Shown here: positions 23,152-34,534 of the stretch, one piece after another
Layout: every line of letters starts with the position of its first letter
Position numbering within the stretch: position 1 is the stretch's first letter
DNA from: Bilabrum cf. latius
Taxonomy: Eukaryota; Bigyra: Bicosoecida; Bigyra; Bicosoecida
NCBI GenBank assembly: GCA_965178125.1
Contig: OZ237735.1
Coordinates: 1,488,001-1,552,000 of the forward strand
Direction: 5' to 3'
DNA: 64,000 nt
Notes under the pieces: model-generated
Databases searched by the model: none
What the model was told of the DNA's origin: nothing
What the model saw: the letters and a program-made list of their open reading frames with translations, nothing else
Translations under genes and position numbers: made by a program

Positions 23152-26100
23152 ATGAGCAAGAGCTTGTCCAGGGTTATGAAATCCATAGCTGTACCCGCAG
23201 CTCGAGGCGGGCGCAGTCGGAAACGAAGCCGAGCATCCATGCACCACCTCGCACAAGACGAGCAGAAGGAGGACGATGGTTTGGGGCTCGATTTCACCAA
23301 TTTACGATTGAAACGGGATCACGAATCGAGGCCATTTTGGGTGTGTCCGAACGGTGTCATAGTTTTGGAGGCTTTCTCGCCCCTGTACGAACAGGCTCGA
23401 GATTTCCTCATCGCGATTTGCGAGCCGAAATCACGCCCGGAGCACCTGCATGAATACGCACTGGACGAGAATGCACTATTTGCCGCTGCATCGATGGGGC
23501 TTACATCGGATATCATATTGTCGGCTCTCAATCGGCTCTCCAAGGTGAGCTAGTAGCGCATCAGAGGACGCTAGCTTGAGCATTCCTTTGCACTGGCCCT
23601 GCTTTCTTATTTGCCACTCGCACATTGCAGGTTCCAGTCCCGCGTGCTGTAAAACGATTTGTTCGACAAGCTACCGCCGGATACGGCAAGGTGAAGCTGG
23701 TCCTGCACCGCTCCCGATACTTTGTCGAATCGGCGTACCCGGCAGTCCTGAGGTACCTGCTCGCTTTTCCCGACATCGCTGCGGCGCGCGTCAAGCTGCC
23801 TGCATCTCGGGGCGGCGCCGGTGGCGCGACGGGATCAGGGGGTGGAGGCGACGGCGGAGCTTTCGGAGACTTCATCGTCGGCTCGGTCACAGGGGAGACT
23901 GGGGAGTCACTGGGGCTGGAGGGCATCGTCGGGAGCAAGAAGAAGAAGCAACAGCAGCAGCAGCAGGGAAACTAGGCAGGTTAGGAGGGATACAGAGACG
24001 CTGCTTCTGGCGGGGACCAGGCAGCGGGTGACGGCATCGTTGCAGACATGGTCCGGGGCGAGGTGGACACTGACGAGGAGGGCGAGCTGGAGGCAGACAT
24101 GCTGGCGGCGCTGGCGGAGCAGGCCGAGGCGGAGGCTGCTGGCATCCAGGGGCCTTCGGCCGCGGATCGTGCACAAGCTGTAAGCAGGCTCATGCAGAGC
24201 GCGAAGCGAAGGGGCATCATGGACGACTCGGATTCCGACGAGGACGAGGACGAGGAGCTAGAGCTGGAGTTCGGCACGGGGGCCAGTTACGGCCACGTGC
24301 GCACCAAGCCCAGACATGCAGCCATGAGCTCCGCGGGAGAAGATTCATCTACAGTAGTGAGCTCTTTAGCAGCCGGGTCCGTGGCCGGGCACGGCGGTGA
24401 CAGTCACACTGTGCGCAGCAGCGCGTTATCGACGGCAGGCAACTCAGACTCTGCTGGTGGATCGGCTACATCTGCGCCCACGATTCGACTGACGATTGGG
24501 CCCAAGGGAAGCGGTGCAAGCAGTGGCCATGGATCCGTATCGAATTCAAGTTCGAGTGCAGCGGGAGCCGCCGGCTAGGGCCAGCCCAAGATAAAGCTTG
24601 TTCTGAAGCCCGGACAGACGGGTGCCACAAAGGGCCCTGTGCAAGGCAATAGAAGGCCAAGCGCGAGCATGCGCGACGACGAAGACGAAGAAGAGGAGGA
24701 TGAAGAAGAAGATCTCCCCGAAAACGTTGCGCATCTTATTGGTAGCAGTAGCAGCGAAGACGAGGCAGCCCAAGAAAGCTCGGATGACGAGTTCGATGCG
24801 AAGCAGGCGGCAATGGACGATGGGGGCGATGATGACGACGAGGAAGCGATAGAGAAGAACCTGAGAGGTTCACGATCTAAGGCAGCCATGGTTGACTCGG
24901 ACGACGACTATGATGGCGATGGACAGGATGAAGACTCCGATATCTTGGAGATAGACGACGATGCCGTCGATGAGGAAGAGGAAGCGGAGATCCAGGAGGC
25001 GCTAGAAGATCTCCGCCGCGGGAGGGAAAAGGCAGCTAAGAAGAAGGCACAACGTGCCAAGAAAACGAAAAAGGCCGGTGCAGCTGCCGGCAAGCGGGCC
25101 ACCGCGAAGAGCAAGGCAGCCGCAGCCAAGGCCGGCTACATCGGCGGCGCCAAGACGGAGGAGGACCTCGCTCGCATCGAGGAGGCGAGACAGGCGGCTC
25201 TGCGGGCCATCCAGGCGTCCGAAGACGATCGAAGAGCGGGCGGGTCCGGCCCAAGGCAGGTGGTGAGTTTCGAGCTGCACAGCGCAAGGGTCGATCAGGT
25301 CAGAGAGATCTGCCTCAAGACCAGACCTCCATTTCCCCTCATGCTGGAGTACGATTTCAAGGAGGAGTCTTCAGCGGGGAAGGGGCAGGGGCGTGCAGGA
25401 GCTATCTCAGCCGGCGTACCACACCTCGCGATCGACTTGCTTCGGCCGGAGCTGCTGCGGCCGTACCAGTCGAGGTCGCTCGCGAAAATGTTCGGCAATG
25501 GCCGGGCTCGCTCAGGCATGATTGTGCTTCCGTGCGGCGCCGGCAAAACCTTCGTTGGTATCGCTGCAGCCGCCACGATCAAGCGGTCGTGCATCGTGCT
25601 GTGCCCCAATGCCACGTCGGTGTACCAGTGGGAGGCACAGTTCCTCAAGTTCAGCAAGATCGCCAGGAGCAGCATCATGAAGCTCACAGCCAAGGACAAG
25701 CAGCCGCTGCCCCCTCCGGACAGGGGCGTCCTTGTCATCACGACCTACTCCATGATCGGCATGTCCGGCAGGAGATCAGAGGCCACGGATGCCATCATGA
25801 GGCAGATAGCCGGCCGAGAGTGGGGCCTCATGCTGCTGGACGAGACGCACCAGGTGGTCGCAAAGACCTTCAAGCGGGTGCTGCTCCTGAAAGCCCACTG
25901 CAAGCTGGGCCTGACCGCCACCCTTGTTCGCGAGGACGGCAAGGACAAGGAACTCGGCCACATGATCGGCCCCAAGCTGTACGAGGCCAACTGGATGGAC
26001 CTCACCAGGGCTGGCTACCTTGCGAACGTGCAGGTGGTGGAGGTGTGGTGCCCCATGGACCCGGCTTTCTACCGAGAGTACCTGAGGTCCAGCTCCTCCC

Positions 26101-27014
26101 ACAAAAAGCACGCCCTCGCCGTCATGAACCCGAACAAGTGCCTCGCACTCGACGCTCTCCTCAAGGTGCATACGTCCCGGCCAGGCGACAAGGTGATCGT
26201 GTTCAGCGAGAGCGTGTTCGCCTTGTACGAGTACGCAGTCAAGTTTCAGGCTCCCATCATCTCCGGTGACACGCCCATCAAGGACAGGGAGGAGTACCTC
26301 CACGCGTTTCGCTCATCGGACGTGGTGAACGTGCTGTTCCTCTCGCGCGTGGGCGACGTGGCCCTGGACGTGCCCGACGCCAACGTGATCATACAGATAT
26401 CCTCGCACTACGGCTCCAGGCTGCAGGAGGCACAGCGCATGGGCAGGATCCTCAGAAAGGGCTCGAGACAGTCACAGTCCGATGCCGGGATCTCTGTGGG
26501 CGGGCGGGAGCTCTTTTAGAGCTATTTTTACACGCTCATCTCCACGGACACGCACGAGGTGTACTTCAGCAACAAGAGGCGGAGGTACTTGGTAGACCAG
26601 GGCTACGCCTACAAGGTGCTCAAGCTGTTCCCTGGGCTTGGCAGCGAGCCTGAGCTGAGGCGGTAGGCTCGCTTCATGGGCAACGATGATGAGAGGCTGC
26701 AGGTTCTGGAGGATGTGCTGTCCAAAGACGTGGACGCGCAGGAGGCCAAGGAGGCAAAGGCGTTCGACTCGGTGACGGATGGCCTGCAGCAGCAGACGGG
26801 AGATGCTGCCATTCAATCGGCGCTGAGGGGAGGCCTGGGTGCAGGATCGCTGGCCAAGTCTGCCGCTGGCGGGTCTGCCTCTGGTGCGGTGCGCTCAGCC
26901 GGAAGTATGGCAACCCTGTCTGGCGCGGATGGCATTCGGTACATCGAGTATACCGCGGAAGACAGGGCCCAACACGCGCGTGATGCGGCTGCCACGAGCG
27001 GAAGTGGCACTTAA
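23152..27014 (+). CDS. ERCC3: TFIIH DNA translocase/helicase XPB (ERCC3/Ssl2)
   Basis: Exons 23152-23544 and 23631-27014, about 1,258 residues, stop TAA. The N-terminal XPB domain matches human closely (SRPFWVCPNGVIVLEAFSP, HEYALDENALFAAASMGL, YGKVKLVLHRSRYFVES). Helicase motifs follow: PCGAGKT (about 767), LLDETHQ (DETH where human has DEVH, about 871), the RED motif in ATLVRED (about 897), QISSHYGSR and QEAQRMGRILR (about 1064). The C-terminal YFYTLISTDTHEV and VDQGYAYKV blocks and a final SGADGIRYIEY lie beyond two TAG codons (26518, 26666), so the gene continues to the TAA. XPB opens promoter DNA and acts in nucleotide-excision repair. A roughly 400-residue acidic, Ser/Asp/Glu-rich insert separates the N-terminal and helicase domains. 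Five TAG codons in all. Confidence 0.95.
23545..23630 (+). other. Intron, 86 bases, in the XPB gene
   Basis: Donor GTGAGC, acceptor CATTGCAG. Splicing joins NRLSK to VPVPRAVKRF in phase 0, exactly as the human LSK-x-GVP region requires. Confidence 0.9.
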
Positions 27015-27138
27015 TGTTGACCTTTAATATTGACCGCATTGTTTCAGCTATCTCTGCGACCTCCTCCTTTGCATACAAGACTGCGTGCCCGCGGAGCTTG
27101 CGACCGGTGCGACCAACGGTCATCAGGTCACAGCTCAT
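27015..27138 (-). pseudogene. Possible fragment of a DEAD-box helicase C-terminus
   Basis: In the 162-base gap between XPB and the next gene, the minus strand reads LMTVGRTGRKLRGHAVLY, then KEEVAEIAETM and RSIL. This resembles motif VI (hRxGRTGR) and the following strand and helix of DEAD-box helicases. An in-frame TGA lies just upstream of the first ATG, the stretch is far too short for a helicase, and the reading runs on into the end of XPB without a stop of its own. It could be a relic or chance. Confidence 0.25.
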
Positions 27139-27176
27139 TCAGGCACAAACGCTACCTTAATGCGACATCTTGAGTA

Positions 27177-30100
27177 ATGTACCTTGAAGCAGCTGCATCA
27201 ATAGTTGTGGCATTGCTGCTGCTAGTATCGGGAGCATGTTTGCCTTTCGGGGGCGGGCTGCAGGTAGTATCCTCGCTGGCGCAGCAAGGTCGGCCCCACA
27301 ACAGCTCCGCTGGATCGATCTACGGCCTGCTTGCTTGGCGGCATATTCTAATGATGGCTTGTATTTTGTCTGGACTCACTGTGTCAGTCCATTGGCACGC
27401 CGTTGTGCTGTCAATAGTGTCAACGATCGCGGCCTCTCTTTGCGCGAATTTCGGTCTCGGCTCTCAGCTTTCTTGCCACGCTGCCGGGTTTGGCCTCTTG
27501 GCATCCCTAGTGGTACTAGTATTTATATCTGCGGTGATGTTTCTTGGGTACTGGTGCAGGTACGTCGCGACTTGTGCTCCAGCTCAGAGTATCGGGGAAA
27601 TGCGTGTTGGAACGTCGCGAACTTAGAAACAGCAGACCGGGCCCTGTTGCAGTGGGTGCACTAGCATGATATTGTCCGTATAGATTCCTTCGTGGCTGCA
27701 GTATGCTCGTGGGTTTTCAAGAGCTTTGCCAAGCAGCCGAGATGGAAGGCGTTTTCGGCCGCCAGACCTACGGCCGAGATGCGACAGGCGTGGGATGATG
27801 CCCTGTTGCAGAGCAGTGTGCCGCTTCGCATCTTGGAGCGTGCTTTGGTCCCGTTGGTTGCGATTCGTGTCCTCTGGGACACTCTGCTCCCTTGCAGCTC
27901 TAGTCGTTGCGACGCTGCTCCCTGCTGTTGCGATGCCGGCAGTGGCGGCCGCGGGGTGCCTTTGGGACGAGGCAGCACGTGGCCTTGCGATCGAGCTGTC
28001 TTTCACGTCTGGCCCTGGTAAATTTGCTGTAGGTACCTTGGGCACGGGTGGAGGGGACTCGATACCGGCAGGCTAGGTCCTGGCGAGTGACGGGGCGCAC
28101 GGTCCATTCACTGTGGACGGGGCTGTGTGGGTGTTGGTACCGCCAGGGGCAGATCTCGGGGCCCATGGAAGCAGCCTGGACCTGCTACCTGCCAATGCAT
28201 CGAGCTTTGATCCTACTACTCCCGCTGATTCTGCACCATCCGTTTGGTTTCCGTCGGCCCGAGACTGCGAGGTGCTGCTGCGAGGGGGCAGCGAGGAGGG
28301 AGACAGGTCCGCTGCTCTGGAGAGAGCCTATCTGTCTCTTGCTGCGATCGTGTCGATAGCATCCATAGTGCTTGCGCCTTGCTTTATGTCTATGTCTCAT
28401 CACGCGAGGTGGTTTCCATCCAACGTATCGAACGATTTGTCCCGGTGGATTCTGGTGGTAGTGCTCCTCACAAGCGCGAGCAAGTGGCTTCGGCACCTGC
28501 CGCTGATGCAAGTTGCAGCTTTGCTGTGTATTCTTGCTTCAGATCTAGCTGCTCCTGTATCGCCTCCACCTACGAGCGCATTGATTCGCCGGCGATTGGC
28601 AATCAAGAACGACAAGCAAGGCCTGAGGCAGGGCCGGGGCCCGGGGGACGACTTCAGCCGATCCGGGTTAGACAGCACTACCCACAGCAAGCGCAGGAGT
28701 GCGACAGTTACGCATCGATCTAGCCGCATGGTCACTGAAAGCTCAAGTAGAAGAATCCATGGTTTCGATTCGCGGAAGTAGCGTGGAGCACAGCCAACCT
28801 CCGTGTCGGCCACCCGACGGCACATCAAGAGCTCGAGAGACGACAGCAACTTAGGTTCCGTGTTCTTGCGCAGCTAGCAACGAAAAGAATCTGAAAGCAA
28901 GCGAAGAGCATCTATTCACGGTGGCATGCTGCTAGGAGCTGCCATGACAAATGCTCACGCTGTGGCAACGAGAGATAGAACGGTGCAAAACCAAAGGAAA
29001 GGCTCGTCATTCGCCGGACACGGGACGCGGAAAGAGGAAAGGCGGGTGTCATTCGGCAGGTCAACAGTCGCTCAAGCATCTCGCCAATCCAGCGATAGTA
29101 TGCGCCACACTATGCCTGCCGCGGCGTAGCAGCCACTAGCCAAACCCGGAGACGCGACGGGCCAGCAATTCAATCTCCCCACGGCCATCAGCATCAATGC
29201 TGCCGCTGCACGTGCGGCCGAGTTGGTCGACCAAGCACAGTCAATCGACAGGAACGGACCTTGCTGCGGAGCCCCAAATGCTTGCTTGCATTGGTTTGAT
29301 TGCTTGACGGTCCCAAACAGGCGCGGCAGGTCGCAACGATGCGCGAGCCGTGCAGTCCGGTGCGAAGATGCTGGGCCGCACAAGTGCCTCTCGTACTCCG
29401 CGCTGCTTTTGTTGCTTCTACCGAGCGCCATGATGCACCAATTCAGCTTTGGATTCCTGCAGTTCAAGTCAACGAGTTCAAGGGCCACATCGGGTGCATA
29501 CACAGTTGGCACTGTCTTGGCACAGCTTGGTCCGGACTGGAGGGCAGAGTTGCCGGAAGCACCGAACGATGTGCTGGCTGCACTCGAGTGGGTGCAATTC
29601 TTTGGCATCTGCATGAATATTGGCGTGGTTTTGCTCTACTTCTCTCTTGCAATGGTCTCAGTCGGTGTTCGTGCGAGCGGTGCTAGCCTTGGCCACGCGG
29701 CAGGTGGTTTTGTGATATAGATCCTGCCTTGCGTAGAAAAGCACTGGCCGCTGTGGTACTGCAAGGGGTACGCGGAAGCCAAGTAGCCCCAGCACGTCCT
29801 TTTCTAGCAAGCGGCGCTTATCAAGTCCATCAGAGCCCCACCAGTTGGGGACGGCCAGCAGTTTGTGCTACTCTCAAGCTTCTTCTGTTGTGCACATCTG
29901 GCTGTGCGATGGCTACCTGGCCACCAGCAATAGAGGACGCAATCTCGTACGCAGCAGAGATTAGAACCGTGCCAAGACGTTGAATTGGCTGCCAGGCAAG
30001 GTCGCACATCGGGTCCCCTAGCCTACAAACAATCAGACCGGCGAAGGTCCACAGCACAGAGATCCGGTGGCCCTGCCAGCACCACAGTGATGCCCAATCC

Positions 30101-31400
30101 GCTTGCGAGAGCGCCGAGCACTCAAAACGGTTCTGCTGATGCAGTGCAGGAAAGCAGCGAGGAGAACCGCCGATTGCAGACCTTGGCATTCGCGTCTGCA
30201 CGCATGGTAGCTTTGCGCACGGTGCATCGCGGCCTGCCAGTAATCGGTGAGAACGGCGACGAGGAGGAAGGGATTGGCACTGGAGCTGGTGGAAGCACCT
30301 TCTCGGTGAGCAATCCGCTAGCGAGACGAAACCCCCAGCTGAGTGTCGTTGAGGACTCGGAGGATGAGGTATCTGAAGGAGATGACGATGCATGGTCTGA
30401 GTCTGAATCGGGGAACGAATCTGAGGAGGCCGGCAGTAGTGTCCACCGACATGAAGCTTCAAGCGAGCATAGTGATAGTGAGGCTGGCGACGGTGACGGC
30501 AGTGGCTCCCCAGATCAGCAGTTGGACGACGTGCATCAGCCTACTCATGACAAGCCCAACGTGCGTCACCAAGTCGAGGTTGGCGGCATCTCATCTCCCT
30601 ACAATTCTACCTTGGACATCCTTAGCACCCCTGACCGCTCCCATGACCCGGCCGTTCTAGCAGCAGCGTTCGATTCTGTGCTCGCCAGAAGGTCAGAGCT
30701 GGAGATGGCGAGGGGGCCACGCAGATCAAGAGAACCAATCAGGTCAGGCAGCCACCGGGACCTGCCTCTTCGCGAGTCGACGACCGGAATGGACCAATAC
30801 AGCGCATTTGCTTTGAGTGCTGCCGATGGGCACGGCTCTGTCGGTGCGAGCGCCAGCGGTGATAGTGGTCACTGGCTCGGGGAGCCACGAGCAGTCGAGC
30901 AAGAGGTTGCTCAGGCGGATCACGGGGTTGTCGAAGACAAGGTCGAGGACGAGGACGAGCAGGAGTGCGTGGTAGGCCAGTCAGATGCTGCAGCTGATCG
31001 ATAGCCTGACGACGGTAAAGCAAGCGACAGTTTTCATGAGGCGAGAGAAGACGAGGAGATGGAATAGCAACAAGATAGAGATGGTGGTAGCTCAAAAGCC
31101 AGTTAGTCTTCACATGGGTCGTCAAGTGCGAGCCCGTTCCACGAAGAAGACAGGTCTTCAAATGCATCCTTCAGGTCAGCATAGCAAGCACCTGCTGGGC
31201 TTCCTCCATACAGCGAGCATGATGTGGCCAGGGTCGATGAGCCTGTGCGTGCGTCATTGGACGGTGAGGAATCTGTGGACGACGAGCTGGCCTAGATTGA
31301 AAGGGAAGCAGGCTCATTGCCTAGCGAATAGGAGATGGAGGACCATGACGAGGCCTCGAACGAGTCATCCGAGGAATTCGGGGGGTCCAACGACAGCTAA
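27177..31400 (+). CDS. Multi-pass membrane protein with signal peptide and acidic cytoplasmic tail, family unknown
   Basis: About 1,407 residues in one frame from ATG 27177 (in-frame TGA six bases upstream) to TAA 31398. It begins with a signal-peptide-like segment (ASIVVALLLLVSGA). Several hydrophobic stretches follow: residues about 60-125, near 240, about 370-395, 415-450, 740-760, 800-830 and near 900. In between are Ser/Arg-rich loops. The last 450 residues are very acidic and Ser-rich (for example SEGDDDAWSESESGNESEE) and presumably cytoplasmic. I do not recognise the family. About 16 TAG codons are read as Gln, the highest density of any long gene here; near the end a TAG precedes CAA CAA, giving a Gln run. 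Hidden introns cannot be excluded. It converges on the GH115 gene (135-base gap). Confidence 0.55.
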
Positions 31401-31535
31401 ACTGGTTGTTGGCCGAACTCAACGCTACACATCACATGTAAAACGGTGACTGGAATTACAACGCGAAATATATCTGTCAACCATCATCAGTTTGGGCTGC
31501 AGCAACATCACATGCCTCTCCTCCGTCCGTGGGCA

Positions 31536-34285
31536 TCACTGCTTTCCGTTGTCCCAGTACGTGACGACAGGTACCGCAAGAGCATTCCATTTGCCCACTT
31601 CATTTTGCGAGAAAGCCTGGTACACGAGCGTGGTTTGTCCAGTGACAGTTATTCCACTGTCAGGTTCGTACGGGCTGGTGCCTTGCTGGCCCGGCACTGG
31701 GTCCTACCCGGTAGAGGTATAGAAGATGGAGGCGCCCGGACGCGCAACGAACAGCTTCACAGTGGTGCTGTCCGCTTTGTATACCCCACCAGTCCACGTG
31801 GTCTTGCACGACCCGTCCTCCAGCGAGTCTGCGACGTCCTCAAATGAGACAGCCATTGCCTCGGCTTGCTCTTGGCCCAGGCTGCCGGCTGTCTTGCCCA
31901 GCAGACCAGTCTCGCCAGGCCCCGGCGGAGCATCATCTGAGCAAAACGCCCGCACGACTGCATCCCAGGCCACGCTGGAGTTGTAGTGGTGGAAGGGGAA
32001 CGCGCTGCACCCATACGGTGAGTTGTGGGAACACTCGTACCCGTAGATGTTCACATCAGCGTTCCCAATCTTGTTTTTGGCGGGCTCGTCTGCGTGAGTC
32101 CCATCCATGTGCATGATGCCGTGGTAGATTGCCTGCCTCCACGACGAAACAAACGTGAATTGGTCGTACTGATAGTACCCACGCAGCGGGCCTGACCTGC
32201 CTCCTGCATCGCGCATCGAGGACAGCAGGTCGTCAAGATTTTCCAGGCCCTCGTACATCATTGACTAAACCAATGCACGGTTCCCAGTCTAGTTTGCAAT
32301 TATCGAGGCATTCGCGACGATGGCTGCCGTGCTGGCCAAGCCGTACTGCACCGCAGGCTGCAGGCTCGTGTGCCGCTTCCACACGTTCCACGCCCTTGTA
32401 TCAGGCTCCTCCCCGGCGAGGTTTTCGAATGTGTAGGAGAACAAGCGCTTCTCGATGCTGGGCACCATCTGCTGCTGCAGGTGTTCCAGGAGCGGCATGC
32501 TCGGTAGGTAATGCTGCAGCGGAGACCTGCCGCTGGACGGGTCTACCTTGGCCTTCGGATCGTCAAACCAGGCCGAATAAGCTCCCAGGCACGAGCCGAT
32601 GGATCGAGTGATTCCATCGTCGCCAGTGTGGGCGTCATCTGGATTCTCGCTGGCCATCCAGGAGATGTTGTAGTACAGCCCATACAGCTGCGCGACGTCT
32701 TGCGCAATGGACTGATCCGCGGGGTAGTACCTGTTGACCCACTCGCTGATGTACTCGTCCTGCATGCTCTGCCAGGAACTAGAACCGGAGGCCTCGTTCT
32801 CATTGGCGCTTGCACCAGTCTTTGTTGATACTCCCGCGTCCCACAGGTACCGCATGTACGCCTCTATGCTGAGCATGGCTGGACTGTTGTCGCTGGTGTT
32901 AATGATGGCATAGCTTGTGGCATTTCGGCTCTGCATCTGCGACAGCTGCTGAAAGGCCCTTCGGGGTGGAACCATTTCGGAGATTTGATTTGCGTTTCCA
33001 TTGAGCATCATCGCATCTGCGGGTAACGCGAGAGAAACCAATCGTAGCCAATGCCTCGCGTGATCTAGCGGGCGACAGTGCAACTCAACAAAGGCGAACT
33101 ACTAGCAGCAGCATAATACTTACGCGTGTAGAGCCCATCGCCGGACGAGGCATTCTGCCAACCCCGGATAAAGCCGTACCCCGTGTCGGCCCAGATGGCA
33201 GCGACGCCCTCTGGCAGCCTTAGGTAGCCCTCTTGCTTTAGGCGCAGCAGCTCCATCCAGGTGTAGCTGACGATCTTGGGGTCAGATCTGTTGGCGGCCT
33301 GGGAGGCTTCGTGCAGGAAATTGGTCTGGTTGCCTGCGGCCCACGTGATGAGGGCACCCTTCTGCTGATCGGTCTTTACGTACGGGTCATAGCCCCAAAA
33401 GGGGCTGTCCCACAGGCCCCTGAGACCAACCGAGAACGCCACCTCGCGATTCGGACGAAGAATGACCTGGTACTCTGCGAGTGCTTTCCATGCGAAGTGA
33501 TACAGCCTGTGGTTTAGCCTGTAGCAGTATGGCACTCCAAGGGGCCAGGCGTATACGTTGAGTCCCATCGGGGTGACGTGGTGCTGTGCTAGGGTGACAC
33601 CGCGGTTCTCGACAGTCAGGAAGGAGCTCTCGTCCACGAGCCCGAAGGATTCTACGATGATCTGATTTCCACCGAGCCGCAGCAGTGTCTCACAGACTCG
33701 ATCCACATAGTTTGGGTCGAACACTGAGTCGCCGCTCCCGTCCGATCTCGCTTGCGCTGACATTTCTTCGTCGTTCAAGAAAAACCCGGCACGCTAGAAC
33801 TTGCGCTCAGCTTTAACGTATCGAAAATCATCTGGGACATTGATTGAGGGGACTCTCTTGGACGGCGCGTCGATGAACCACCACCACGGGTCAACCCCAA
33901 ACCACTACTCTGACAAATAGTATATCCCATAGGCAAGACCAAGAGGATCAGCTCCAGTTATGGTTATCGTTGTGTAGTTGCCTGCTGACATGCTAGCATT
34001 GGCAGCCACAGTAAAAGTTTCTTTGGGCAGTGCGCCGGAAAGATCCACATCAAAGACGAGCACAGACTGCCCATTCCAGATCTCTGGCATTGCCCCGTCG
34101 AGCACATTTGGTGGTGAATCCATGGCCATGTACCAGTCTCTCTTTAGGTCCTTGATCGAAGACTTGATGGCAGGGCTAGACGGATCGGCTAGAACTGCCC
34201 ACACTGTCGTACGATTTACCGTCAAGGCACCGCTCAAACGAGCGGTAGTTGCAGCCGCGATCAGCATTGCTACTGCATTCACCAT
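31536..34285 (-). CDS. Secreted GH115 glycoside hydrolase (xylan alpha-glucuronidase family)
   Basis: Exons 34285-33124 and 33016-31536, about 880 residues, stop TGA. A signal peptide (MVNAVAMLIAAATTARLSGA) is followed by GH115 motifs: GLAYGIYYLSE-Q-WFGVDPWWW near residues 118-138 (compare LSEQIGVSPWYWW), DAPSKR, FFLNDEE, a TGYGFIRGW segment, and the helical YISEWVNRYY and YYNISWMASEN regions. GH115 enzymes remove glucuronic acid or 4-O-methylglucuronic acid side chains from glucuronoxylan, outside the cell. Length and signal peptide fit the family. The TAG at 33905 falls exactly on the Q of the SEQ motif. An in-frame, non-hydrophobic upstream extension exists, so the start was chosen at the signal peptide. 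Confidence 0.8.
33017..33123 (-). other. Intron, 107 bases, in the GH115 gene
   Basis: Donor GTAAGT after GGGCTCTACACGC, acceptor CCCGCAG. Phase-1 joining gives GLYT-H-AMMLNGN and switches between the two long open frames. Confidence 0.85.
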
Positions 34286-34534
34286 GCCAGTGTTGTTTAG
34301 TAACTGGTAAGGCTGCTTTTGTAAAAATGAAAGCCTATTTTTCCGTGTCTGATTTTGGTTTTCTAAGCACACGCTATCTGCGGCGGGGCCTGCTAGACGG
34401 ACATGGACAAGCCTGCAGATGACTGGATGAGCGAGCAAAGGTGTTACACTCAAGCAAAGCAAATTGTGGGGGTATGCAAACCCCCGGGGAAGAGTGAAAC
34501 CTGCAAGTAGGATTCATCGCCCCTCGACCCGCAT

